10,045 nt of DNA from Burkholderiales bacterium (GCA_019746155.1 JAIESJ010000102.1:1-10045); one strand, 5' to 3'; numbered from the stretch's first letter, positions 1 to 6,689 are shown. Numbers and translations are program-made. The notes: generated by a model from the letters alone, not told the origin.

Positions 1-975
1 CACCGCGCCCTGCACCATGAAGATTTTGGTGATGCTTTTCGGCTCCGCGCCGAGCGTGCGCAGGATCGCGATGTCGGACTGCTTGTCCTTCACCGCCATC
101 ACCAGGCTAGAAATGATGTTGAAGGCCGCGACGGCGATGATCAGAAACACGATCAGGAACATCATCCGTTTCTCGATCTGCACCGCGCGGAAAAAATTGG
201 CGTGCTGCATGGTCCAGTCGCTGAGATAGACATCGGGACCGAGTTGCCGCGCCAGCTCGCGCGCCACCGCCATCGACTGGAACAGGTCCTTGAGCTTCAG
301 GCGCACGCCGGACACCGCCTCGCCGAAGCGGAACAGCTTCTGCGCATCCTCCATATTGACGAGCGCGAGCCCCGAGTCGTACTCATAGTGATCTACGGCG
401 AAGATGCCGACCACCGTGAACTGCTTGAGCCGCGGCAGGATGCCCGCCGGCGTCACCTGCCCCTGCGGCGCGACCAGCACCACTTTTTCGCCCAGGGTCA
501 CGCCCAGCGCGCGCGCCAGCTCCAGCCCGAGCACGATGCCGAATTCCCCGGCCCTGAGATCGCCGAGGCTGCCGCGCTTCATGTGGTCGCCGACATCCGA
601 TACCCGCGCCTCGAGTTCCGGGACGACGCCGCGCACGAAAGCGCCGCGCACCGCGGAGCCGTAGGTCAGCAGCCCCTGCGCGCTTACATAGGGCGCCGTC
701 GCCTCCACCTGCGGATTACGCATGGCCTGCTGCGCGATCGGCTGCCAGTCGGCGAGCTGGTTGTCGGCGCCGCTGATCTGCACGTGCGAAGCGACGCCGA
801 GGATGCGCGTGCGGATCTCGCGCTGGAATCCGTTCATCACCGACAGCACCGTGATCAGCACCGTCATGCCGAGCACGATGCCGACGATGGAAATCAGCGT
901 AATGACCGAAATGAAGCGCGTGCGCTGCTTGGCGCGCGTATAGCGCATGCCGATGAAAAATTCGTAGGAACTCAC
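1..975 (-). CDS. lolC: LolC/LolE-type lipoprotein-releasing ABC permease (N-terminal 325 codons, cut by window edge)
   Basis: This is an inner-membrane permease of the Lol system, which with the ATPase LolD extracts outer-membrane lipoproteins from the inner membrane and passes them to LolA. Translated from the minus strand, it opens with SSYEFFIGMRYTRAKQRTRF, the typical LolC/E N-terminus. A first membrane segment follows at about residues 22-48. A long periplasmic domain of about 220 residues comes next, then a second membrane segment at about 271-295 (MMFLIVFLIIAVAAFNIISS). The cytoplasmic stretch VMAVKDKQSDIAILRTLGA, conserved in MacB/FtsX-like permeases, comes after that. The frame is still open at base 1, and the family is about 410 residues long, so roughly 85 residues lie outside. 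The start is GTG at 975; an in-frame stop lies about 50 bases upstream with no ATG between, and I see no good ribosome binding site. LolC and LolE cannot be told apart here; many betaproteobacteria carry only one such gene. Confidence 0.93.
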   Translation of the reverse strand, partial: MSSYEFFIGMRYTRAKQRTRFISVITLISIVGIVLGMTVLITVLSVMNGFQREIRTRILGVASHVQISGADNQLADWQPIAQQAMRNPQVEATAPYVSAQGLLTYGSAVRGAFVRGVVPELEARVSDVGDHMKRGSLGDLRAGEFGIVLGLELARALGVTLGEKVVLVAPQGQVTPAGILPRLKQFTVVGIFAVDHYEYDSGLALVNMEDAQKLFRFGEAVSGVRLKLKDLFQSMAVARELARQLGPDVYLSDWTMQHANFFRAVQIEKRMMFLIVFLIIAVAAFNIISSLVMAVKDKQSDIAILRTLGAEPKSITKIFMVQGAV

Positions 976-1068
976 TGGGACGGCGGACGCAAAATAAAGG
1001 CGCAGTGTGCCACAACCCGACAGTCAAAGCACGCCCTCACCTCGTGTTAAACTCGGTATCATCCTCTC
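976..1068. promoter_or_regulatory. Divergent intergenic region between lolC and the RpfE-type gene
   Basis: These 93 bp separate two genes that start in opposite directions, so promoters for both must lie here or inside the flanking genes. On the + strand a weak -10-like hexamer TAAACT lies at 1048-1053 without a convincing -35 box. On the minus strand TATTTT (complement of 991-996) is a possible -10, also unsupported by a -35. Neither start codon has a clear Shine-Dalgarno sequence. Individual promoter elements are not firmly identified. Confidence 0.3.
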
Positions 1069-2124
1069 ATGCAGTGCACCCTACTCGTCCCACATCTGTT
1101 GTTGCCTGGCGGCTTTGGCGAAGAGGCCTGCGGCGTTCTGGCGCTCGATGAATTGCTGAAATTTCTTGCCCGTTCCAGCCGTCAGGTTTTCCCGGCTATC
1201 GGCATCGAAACCTGGCTGTGCCAGGCTTTTGAAGTGGAAAAACAGCAGGACTGGCCGATCGCGCCGCTCACGCTTGCGCTCGATGGCGGCGATCCCGGAA
1301 ATGCTTACTGGCTGCGCGCAGACCCGGTGCATCTGCGGCTGCGCCGCGATCAACTGCTGCTCGCCGACAGCAGCGCTTTCGGCCTGTCGCAACAGGAAGC
1401 CGCCCAGTTTATCTCCACCCTCAACCGCCACTTCGCGCAGGACGGCCTGCAATTTCTTGCGCCGCACCCCGCGCGCTGGTATCTGCGCCTCGAACATCGG
1501 CCCGAAATGGCCACGCACGCTTTGAGCGAGGTCATCGGAGCGGACATGAATGCTTGTCTGCCGACCGGCAAGGACGCTGTGCGCTGGCACAGAATCTCGA
1601 ATGAAATCCAGATGTTGCTGCACCAGCATCCGCTCAACGAGGCCCGCGAAGCAAAAGGCGAAATGCCGGTCAACAGCGTGTGGCTGTGGGGCGGCGGAAC
1701 CCGGCCGGCCGTTCCCGGGCGGCATTTTTCAGCGGTATGGAGCAACGAGGCACTGGCTTGCGCGCTCGCGGCCATTGCCGGCTTCCCCGCCGCGCCCCTG
1801 CCCGATGACGCCGGGCGCTGGCTGCAAACAATCGATATGCCGCACCCCGGCAACGCGCACCCTCTGCTCGTGCTCGGGCAACTGTCCGCTGCGGCGCAGT
1901 ACGGCGATATCCCCCGGTGGCGCGAGGAAATCTCCGCGCTCAACCGCAATTGGTTTGCGCCGTTGCTGAAAGCGTTGCGGCAGCGCCGCTTCTCGAAAAT
2001 CGCACTGGTCGTGCCCGGCGACCGGGATTGCCAGCGCTTCGAGCTCTCGCCTGCCGACCTGCTCAAGTTCTGGCGCCGGGCCAAACCGTTGCCGTCATAC
2101 GCTCCGGCGCGCGCCGCAAGCTAG
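1069..2124 (+). CDS. RpfE-type / phosphoglycerate-mutase-like protein of unknown function, upstream of recJ
   Basis: This 351-residue protein belongs to the family annotated as 'regulatory protein, RpfE type' or, loosely, 'phosphoglycerate mutase', usually encoded next to recJ in beta- and gammaproteobacteria such as Xanthomonas. Recognition rests on three blocks plus the genomic position. They are WLRADPVHLRLRRDQLLLAD at residues 81-100, the HRISNEIQMLLHQHPLNEAR block at 174-193, and NSVWLWGGG at 202-210, which recalls cofactor-independent phosphoglycerate mutases. I see no signal peptide or membrane segment, so it is probably cytoplasmic. I do not see the metal-ligand set of a true mutase, so that enzymatic name should be treated as unproven. 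The start at 1069 is the first ATG that keeps the conserved MQCTLLVPHLLLP opening; no clear ribosome binding site precedes it. Its stop is 2 nt before recJ, implying co-transcription and translational coupling. Confidence 0.85.
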   Translation: MQCTLLVPHLLLPGGFGEEACGVLALDELLKFLARSSRQVFPAIGIETWLCQAFEVEKQQDWPIAPLTLALDGGDPGNAYWLRADPVHLRLRRDQLLLADSSAFGLSQQEAAQFISTLNRHFAQDGLQFLAPHPARWYLRLEHRPEMATHALSEVIGADMNACLPTGKDAVRWHRISNEIQMLLHQHPLNEAREAKGEMPVNSVWLWGGGTRPAVPGRHFSAVWSNEALACALAAIAGFPAAPLPDDAGRWLQTIDMPHPGNAHPLLVLGQLSAAAQYGDIPRWREEISALNRNWFAPLLKALRQRRFSKIALVVPGDRDCQRFELSPADLLKFWRRAKPLPSYAPARAAS

Positions 2125-2126
2125 CC

Positions 2127-4004
2127 ATGCCCGTCATTGTCGCGCGCCATGCTCCCGCCGATATCGTCGCCCGGCTGATCAGGGAGGGCATGCCTCCGCT
2201 GCTGGCGCGCATTTATGCTGCGCGCGGCATTCTCAGTCCGCAGCAGTTGGCCACCGATTTCGATCGTTTGCTGCCGCCGGCACAAATGCTCAATCTGCAG
2301 CGCATGGCGCAGCTGCTGGCTGACGCGATCGCCGCCCGCAAGAAGCTGCTGATCATCGCCGATTATGACGCCGACGGCGCCACCGCCTGCGCGGTGGGTT
2401 TGCGTGCGCTGCGCGGATTCGGCGCAACGGTCGATTATCTGGTCCCCAACCGCTTCGAATACGGTTACGGGCTCACGCCGGAAATCGTCCGGCTCGCCCA
2501 CGACATCAAAAAACCCGACATCCTGATCACCGTGGATAACGGCATCGCCAGTGTCGAGGGCGTGGCGGAGGCCAACCGCCTCGGACTCCAGGTGCTGATC
2601 ACCGATCACCACCTGCCCGGCAGCCGCCTGCCCGATGCCTGGTGCATCATCAACCCGAACCAGCCGGGCTGCACATTCCCCAGCAAGAACCTCGCCGGCG
2701 TCGGCGTGATGTTCTACCTCATGCTCGCCCTGCGGGCAGAATTGAGGGAACGCGGTTGGTTTGTAGAGCATAGCCCGCCCTCATCCCCGGCCCTTCCAGC
2801 CCTCACTCCCGACCCCTCTACCGTCAGGCGGCACCGAGGTCCCACGGGGAGAGGGGAGGCAATTGTTTCCCTTCTCCTTCCGGGAGAAGGGTTAGAGATG
2901 AGGGAAAGAGAAGGGAGTTTCGTGCCGGCCTCCGGCCGGGTCATCCGGATCGAGCCCAACCTCGCCGACCTGCTCGATCTGGTCGCGCTCGGCACTGTTG
3001 CTGACGTGGTAAAGCTCGATGACAACAACCGCATCCTGGTGCAGCAGGGCCTCAAACGCATGCGCGCCGGCCGTATCCAGCCTGGGATCGCTGCGCTGTT
3101 CCAGATTGCAGGCAGGGATCCGCGCCGCGCATCGGCCTACGACATGGGTTTCGTGCTGGCGCCGCGTCTCAACGCCGCCGGCCGGCTATCCGACATGTCG
3201 CTCGGCATCGAATGCCTCGCCACCGACAACATGGGACGCGCGCTGCAGATCGCCGCGCAACTCGATCAGCTCAACCGCGAGCGCCGCGCCATCGAATCGG
3301 ACATGCAGGATGCCGCGCTGGCGAGTCTCGAGCGCATGGCATTCGGCGACAGTTACACGCTTAGCCTATTCGATCCGGCGTGGCATCAGGGCGTGGTCGG
3401 CATCGTCGCCTCGCGCATCAAGGACCGCTTTCACCGTCCAGTCATTGCTTTCGCGCGCGGCAACGACGGTGAAATCAAGGGCTCGGGGCGCTCGATCGGC
3501 GGGCTGCATCTGCGCGATGCGCTCGATGTGGTGGCTAAGCGCCATCCTGATCTGCTGGTCAGGTTCGGCGGCCATGCCGCGGCTGCCGGCGTGACTTTGC
3601 GCGAAACCGATTTCGAGCGCTTCCGCACGGCATTCGAGCAGGCCGTCCAGGCGCTGCTGAGCCCCGCCGACCTCGAGCGCCGGATCGAAACCGATGGCCC
3701 GCTGGAGCCCGGCCAGATGACGCTGGAGACGGCCAGCGCGCTCGACACCCAGGTCTGGGGCCAGGGCTTTCCCCGGCCGTGCTTCGACGACTGCTTCGAA
3801 GTGGTCAATCAGCGCGTCGTCGGCGAGCGTCACCTGAAGCTACGCCTGGCCCGTGCCGGCGTGAGCGTCGAGGCCATGCTGTTCCGTCACGATCGGCCGC
3901 TGCCGTCCGCCATCCGCGCCGTCTACCGGATCGAAGTCAACGAATATAACGGCGCGCGCAGCCTGCAACTGACGCTCGAACACTGGCAACCCGCGGCGGA
4001 GTAA
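2127..4004 (+). CDS. recJ: Single-stranded-DNA-specific 5'-3' exonuclease RecJ, with a large in-frame insert
   Basis: RecJ degrades single-stranded DNA 5' to 3' in RecF-pathway recombination, base-excision and mismatch repair. The DHH phosphoesterase motifs are intact: DYDADG at residues 79-84, DNG at 137-139 and DHH at 160-162. Next come LAGVGVMFYLMLALRAEL, then ALGTVADVV and APRLNAAGRL (about residue 345), and then the DHHA1 part with KGSGRSIGGLH and FGGHAAAAGV at 480-489. The C-terminal OB-like region has VGERHLKLRLA and VNEYNGARSLQL. The frame is open back to 1917, but the ATG at 2127 gives the usual N-terminus and follows the upstream stop directly. It has no own Shine-Dalgarno sequence, which fits translational coupling. 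At 625 residues it is longer than the usual 560-580. The excess sits between GWF (residues 210-212) and PNLADLLDLVALG, where E. coli has about 7 residues and this protein has 64. The insert is encoded largely by a palindromic repeat (2778-2904). All catalytic motifs remain, so activity is plausible but unproven. Confidence 0.97.
   Translation: MPVIVARHAPADIVARLIREGMPPLLARIYAARGILSPQQLATDFDRLLPPAQMLNLQRMAQLLADAIAARKKLLIIADYDADGATACAVGLRALRGFGATVDYLVPNRFEYGYGLTPEIVRLAHDIKKPDILITVDNGIASVEGVAEANRLGLQVLITDHHLPGSRLPDAWCIINPNQPGCTFPSKNLAGVGVMFYLMLALRAELRERGWFVEHSPPSSPALPALTPDPSTVRRHRGPTGRGEAIVSLLLPGEGLEMREREGSFVPASGRVIRIEPNLADLLDLVALGTVADVVKLDDNNRILVQQGLKRMRAGRIQPGIAALFQIAGRDPRRASAYDMGFVLAPRLNAAGRLSDMSLGIECLATDNMGRALQIAAQLDQLNRERRAIESDMQDAALASLERMAFGDSYTLSLFDPAWHQGVVGIVASRIKDRFHRPVIAFARGNDGEIKGSGRSIGGLHLRDALDVVAKRHPDLLVRFGGHAAAAGVTLRETDFERFRTAFEQAVQALLSPADLERRIETDGPLEPGQMTLETASALDTQVWGQGFPRPCFDDCFEVVNQRVVGERHLKLRLARAGVSVEAMLFRHDRPLPSAIRAVYRIEVNEYNGARSLQLTLEHWQPAAE
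2778..2904. repeat. Palindromic repeat element inserted in frame in recJ
   Basis: A 127-bp element with imperfect terminal inverted repeats. The left end CCCTCATCCCCGGCCCTTC (2778-2796) matches the complement of the right end (2886-2904) at 15 of 19 positions, including the outer 8. Inside are two hairpins. CCCCTCT-A-CCGT (2813-2824) pairs with ACGG-GG-AGAGGGG (2844-2856). CCCTTCTCC (2869-2877) pairs perfectly with GGAGAAGGG (2883-2891) around the loop TTCCG. The CCCTCA...CCCTTCTCC / GGAGAAGGG...TGAGGG pattern resembles short non-coding repeats scattered between genes of many GC-rich proteobacteria (from memory, not searched). Translated in the recJ frame it gives a Pro/Ser/Gly/Arg/Glu-rich segment at about residues 218-260, unlike RecJ. 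No target duplication is clear. Another palindrome, CCGGCC-TCC-GGCCGG (2925-2939), follows and may belong to the same insert. Confidence 0.8.
2800..2819 (+). repeat. Second, internal copy of the element's left end
   Basis: The stretch beginning CCCTCACTCCCGACCCCTCT repeats the left terminus at 2778-2796 in direct orientation, 22 bp downstream, with about 15 of 19 positions matching. Its last bases, CCCCTCT, are the left arm of the first internal hairpin. This suggests either a nested or composite element or a tandem duplication of the end. Confidence 0.55.
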
Positions 4005-4385
4005 GCGTCTGCTGCACCATTTACAAGAATGTCCAAACCCATCCAAAACATCGACGTTGCTCGATGAGCCAGCGAATCGCATCGTTCAAGCTCATCCAAA
4101 GCTATTCACCTGAATCCAGGTTTCCGGGTAAGATCGCCGGCAAGAACCAGAAGTTGGGCGGAAGCTTTGCGATGGCGACGAAAACCAAACGCTTGAGCAG
4201 CCGGCTTAGTCGAGACCTTGCCCCCGGGATCACCGTTTCCAGCTAACACGCTGCACACCATCGTCGCCACACCAGAAGAAGCTGCCGTGTTTTTCATGGT
4301 GAAAGAAAAGACGTCGATAGGAACTGCGGACATACCGGAATATCCGAACGTCACCGGCCCTCGCTACGAGCCGGGCTTCGAACCG

Positions 4386-4408
4386 AAAAAGGCATGGCTT
4401 TGCCTTTT
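4386..4408. terminator. Symmetrical hairpin, possible bidirectional terminator
   Basis: AAAAGGCA (4387-4394) pairs perfectly with TGCCTTTT (4401-4408) around a 6-base loop. The tail is TTTTATTA on the + strand and TTTTT when read from the minus strand. The stem is short and only partly GC, so it would be a modest intrinsic terminator. Its position 80-95 bp before the MR/MLE gene would insulate that gene from recJ transcription. Confidence 0.35.
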
Positions 4409-4472
4409 ATTACTTACGGATAAGTTGTGCTTAAATTTTGGGCCGAGCCTGTAAGAGTAATTTCCGGTAAAC

Positions 4473-4480
4473 AGGAGAGG
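4473..4480 (+). promoter_or_regulatory. Ribosome binding site of the MR/MLE gene
   Basis: AGGAGAGG ends 2 nt before the ATG at 4483, with its AGGAG core 5 nt away. This is a good Shine-Dalgarno sequence and fixes the start used for the next gene. Confidence 0.75.
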
Positions 4481-4482
4481 AT

Positions 4483-5640
4483 ATGGACAACACACTCGCA
4501 TCCTGCGCGGCACCTACCGATCGCGAAGCAGCGCCTCTGAAGATCGTACGGCTGGAAGCGATTCCAGTCGCATTGCCATTAAAAAAGGCCGTGGTGATGG
4601 CCGGAGAGCGCATTGAGCGGGCATACAACCTGCTGGTGCGGGTGGAAGCCGCAAATGGCCTCGTCGGCTGGGGGGAAGCCGCCTCGGCACCGCTCATGAC
4701 GGGCGACGTGCTCCCGGGAATGATCGCTGCGGTCAACAATCATCTGGCGCCGCGCGTGACCGGACAAGACGCCCTGCACCGCGCCGAACTCGTCCGGCGC
4801 TGCGCCCATGCATTGCTCCACAACACTGGCGCGAAGTGCGCGGTCGATATGGCGATCAACGATCTGGTGGGGCATTACCTCGGTGTCTCCGTGGCGGATC
4901 TGTTCGGTGGTGCTGCGCGCGAAGTGCTGCAGCCCATGTATCTGCTCGGCAACCCCAGGATCGAGGACGATATTGCAGAGGCCAAGCACAAGCTCGAGGA
5001 GGGATGGTCCTTCTTCAAGCTCAAGATCGGCATCAAGGACCCACGCGAAGAGGCGCGCGCCGCGATCGAGATTCGGCGCCATCTCGGAGAGGGAGTAGCG
5101 CTTTGCGCCGACGCCAATATGGGCATGTCATTTGCGAATGCCCGATTGTTTGCCGACCAGGCACGGGAGGCGGGCCTGCTGTTCATGGAACAGCCCCTGC
5201 ACAGCGACGACATTGACGGCATGGCGGCGCTTGCCCGCGTCAGCCCGATCCCGTTGAACGGCGACGAGTCTGTCGGCAGCATCGCCAGCCTACTGGCGTT
5301 GCATCGCAGCGGTGCTATTCAAGGCGCCAACATCAAAACCATCAAGATGGGTGGAATCACGCCCACGGTGCACGCGATGTCGGTATGCGGCGCGCTCGGC
5401 CTCAGCATCAATCTCGCGGGCAAAGTCGCCGAATCAAGTATTGCGGCCGCGGCGATCGTGCAGCTCGGCTGCGTGGCGCCCAATCTCGACTGGGGGCTCA
5501 ACATCACCAACCATTATCTGGCCGAGGATGTGACCGACACGCCGCTGCGCATAGAACGTGGCACAGTCCAGAGGCCACACGGGCCGGGACTGGGTGTGGC
5601 GGTCAGCGAAGTGAAAGTGAACCGTTTGCGCGTGAAGTAG
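4483..5640 (+). CDS. Mandelate racemase/muconate lactonizing enzyme family protein (MLE subgroup)
   Basis: This is an enolase-superfamily enzyme of 385 residues, which abstracts a proton next to a carboxylate held by Mg2+ (racemisation, cycloisomerisation, epimerisation or dehydration). The N-terminal capping domain begins at LKIVRLEAIPVALPLKKA (about residue 19). A short Ala/Asp-rich extension precedes it and is kept because of the strong ribosome binding site. The barrel carries FKLKIG with K179 and K181, then the metal ligands D210 (ADANMG), E236 (MEQPL) and D261 (GDES), and K285 (NIKTIKMGG). The spacings 29, 26, 25 and 24 agree with K169, D198, E224, D249 and K273 of muconate lactonizing enzyme. 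This places it in the subgroup with lysines on both sides of the active site, not among mandelate racemases or glucarate dehydratases with a His-Asp dyad. No signal peptide is visible, so it should be cytoplasmic. It converges on the Bug gene at 5663 with a 22-bp gap. The substrate is unknown; cycloisomerase or epimerase activity is likeliest. Confidence 0.92.
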   Translation: MDNTLASCAAPTDREAAPLKIVRLEAIPVALPLKKAVVMAGERIERAYNLLVRVEAANGLVGWGEAASAPLMTGDVLPGMIAAVNNHLAPRVTGQDALHRAELVRRCAHALLHNTGAKCAVDMAINDLVGHYLGVSVADLFGGAAREVLQPMYLLGNPRIEDDIAEAKHKLEEGWSFFKLKIGIKDPREEARAAIEIRRHLGEGVALCADANMGMSFANARLFADQAREAGLLFMEQPLHSDDIDGMAALARVSPIPLNGDESVGSIASLLALHRSGAIQGANIKTIKMGGITPTVHAMSVCGALGLSINLAGKVAESSIAAAAIVQLGCVAPNLDWGLNITNHYLAEDVTDTPLRIERGTVQRPHGPGLGVAVSEVKVNRLRVK

Positions 5641-5662
5641 CGCATCTGGCTGGCAGTAAAGG

Positions 5663-6634
5663 CTACTCTGCTTTTACGTTAGCCTCGCGCGCAACTTTCT
5701 GCCACTTGACGAGATCGCGCTTCAACACGGCAACAAAAGCTTCAGGCGTGCTGCCGACCGGCTCGGCGCCCAAGGCCACCAACTGTTCGCTTATATCGGG
5801 TGAGGCGATCGCTTTCACCAGTTCGTTGTGCAGACGCCGAACGATTTCCGGCGGTGTTCCGGCCGGCGCGAATATCCCGTACCAGGATCCCAGCTCGTAG
5901 CCTTTGAGCCCGGACTCGGCAATCGTCGGGATATCGGGCATCAGTTTCGAGCGCTTGGTCGATCCGATGCCCAGTGCCCGCAGCCGCTTGTCCCGGATAT
6001 ACGGCGCAGCTGCGGTGATCGAGTTCCACGTCATGATGAGATTCCCGGAAACGGTGTCCAGAGTCGCAGGCGCCAGCCCTTTGTACGGCACGTGCACGCC
6101 CTTGATGCCTGCCATCATATTGAACAGTTCGAAACCGAGGTGCGACGAACTGCCGATGCCTGAGGACCCGTAAGTAATCTGGCCGGGGCGGGTCTTGGCG
6201 AACGCGATCAGTTCCTGCACGCTTTTCACGGGCAGCGACGGATGCACGAGCAGTACGAAAGGCGATTCGGCCACCAGTGAAATCGGCGCGAAATCCTTGA
6301 GCGGATCATACGGCAGCTTGCTGAAAACGGCGGGATTAGTCGTATGCGTGCCCGTGGTACCCATCAACAACGTATAACCGTCGGGAGCGGCCCGTGCGAC
6401 AAGTTCGCAACCGATAATGCCGGATGCGCCCGCCCGGTTGTCCACCACAAAAGACTGGCCCATATTTTCGCCAAGCTTCCGGCCCACCAAACGGGCGAAG
6501 ATATCGGCCCCACCACCCGCGGAAAATGGCACCACGAGTCGCACCGGTTTCGCCGGATAGACCTGGGACCAGGCGCCGCGGCAGAACGTCGCCGCCAGTA
6601 CCAGCATCATGACTATCGACAGTTTATTTCGCAT
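5663..6634 (-). CDS. Bug/TctC-family periplasmic solute-binding protein (1)
   Basis: This 323-residue extracytoplasmic binding protein belongs to the tripartite tricarboxylate transporter family, which binds small carboxylates and related solutes in the periplasm. It starts with a Sec signal peptide: RNK, then a hydrophobic core (LSIVMMLVLAATF), with likely cleavage after AWS (residue 23). The mature protein opens YPAKPVRLVVPFSAGGGAD, the family's first strand and ligand loop. Next come DNRAGASG (65-72), DGYTLLMG (85-92), YGSSGIGSSSHL (155-166) and VPYKGLAPA (182-190). Near the C-terminus is WYGIFAPAGTPPEIV (251-265), another family hallmark. A strong ribosome binding site lies at 6642-6650. 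It is the last gene of the leftward cluster. No TctA/TctB membrane subunits are nearby, which is usual for these often orphan proteins; it may use a transporter encoded elsewhere or act as a sensor subunit. The ligand cannot be assigned. Confidence 0.95.
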   Translation of the reverse strand: MRNKLSIVMMLVLAATFCRGAWSQVYPAKPVRLVVPFSAGGGADIFARLVGRKLGENMGQSFVVDNRAGASGIIGCELVARAAPDGYTLLMGTTGTHTTNPAVFSKLPYDPLKDFAPISLVAESPFVLLVHPSLPVKSVQELIAFAKTRPGQITYGSSGIGSSSHLGFELFNMMAGIKGVHVPYKGLAPATLDTVSGNLIMTWNSITAAAPYIRDKRLRALGIGSTKRSKLMPDIPTIAESGLKGYELGSWYGIFAPAGTPPEIVRRLHNELVKAIASPDISEQLVALGAEPVGSTPEAFVAVLKRDLVKWQKVAREANVKAE

Positions 6635-6689
6635 GATCGAACTCCTCCTTCATTGACTGCATTACCCCTGCGATCCATGCCGCGCTCAT
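6624..6689 (-). CDS. Possible 21-residue micro-ORF bridging the reductase and Bug genes
   Basis: An ATG overlaps the reductase stop in the arrangement ATGA. The frame stays open for 21 codons, ending in EEFDHAK and a TAA that lies 11 nt inside the downstream Bug gene. The Bug ribosome binding site is embedded in its codons Lys-Glu-Glu. This geometry would allow ribosomes to pass from the reductase through to the Bug start, giving translational coupling. Only a weak AGGA precedes it. Such short frames also occur by chance, so expression is speculative. Confidence 0.25.
   Translation of the reverse strand: MSAAWIAGVMQSMKEEFDHAK
6642..6650 (-). promoter_or_regulatory. Ribosome binding site of Bug gene 1
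   Basis: Read on the minus strand, AAGGAGGAG lies 7 nt before the ATG at 6634. This near-perfect Shine-Dalgarno sequence confirms the start. It forms part of the 11-base string ATGAAGGAGGA, which recurs before Bug gene 2. Confidence 0.85.

Larger units (their letters stand above)
4005..4482. other. 478-bp non-coding or degenerate stretch between recJ and the MR/MLE gene
   Basis: No recognisable gene was found. Short open frames exist on both strands (for example + 4064-4246, + 4218-4454, minus 4106-4354), but their translations resemble no family I know and none has a good ribosome binding site. A 6-bp stem CATCGA/TCGATG lies at 4049-4066 without a T run, so it is a poor terminator candidate for recJ. 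The last ~100 bp are more AT-rich than the rest of the window and include the hairpin at 4386-4408 and the leader of the gene at 4483. TTAAAT/TAAATT at about 4435 could be a -10 element, but no matching -35 box is convincing. It could be a decayed gene. Confidence 0.5.

Noticed and set aside
202..1050. 282-codon + strand open frame opposite lolC
   Set aside because: Its His/Arg/Ala-rich translation is typical of the antisense of a GC-rich gene, and the minus strand encodes a convincing LolC/E protein.
1917..2126. N-terminal extension of recJ by 70 codons
   Set aside because: The frame is open but overlaps the conserved end of the RpfE-type gene in another frame, and the translation is not RecJ-like. 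The ATG at 2127 gives the normal N-terminus.
2778..2904. The recJ repeat as a CRISPR unit or intein
   Set aside because: There are no regularly spaced repeats and no splicing motifs; the inverted-repeat structure is the better explanation.
2714..3061. 115-codon minus-strand frame across the recJ insert
   Set aside because: It results from the antisense of recJ plus the repeat; no start signal or family resemblance.
4064..4454. Small + strand frames of 60 and 78 codons
   Set aside because: They have no ribosome binding site, no recognisable domain and no support from context; reported only as part of the spacer.
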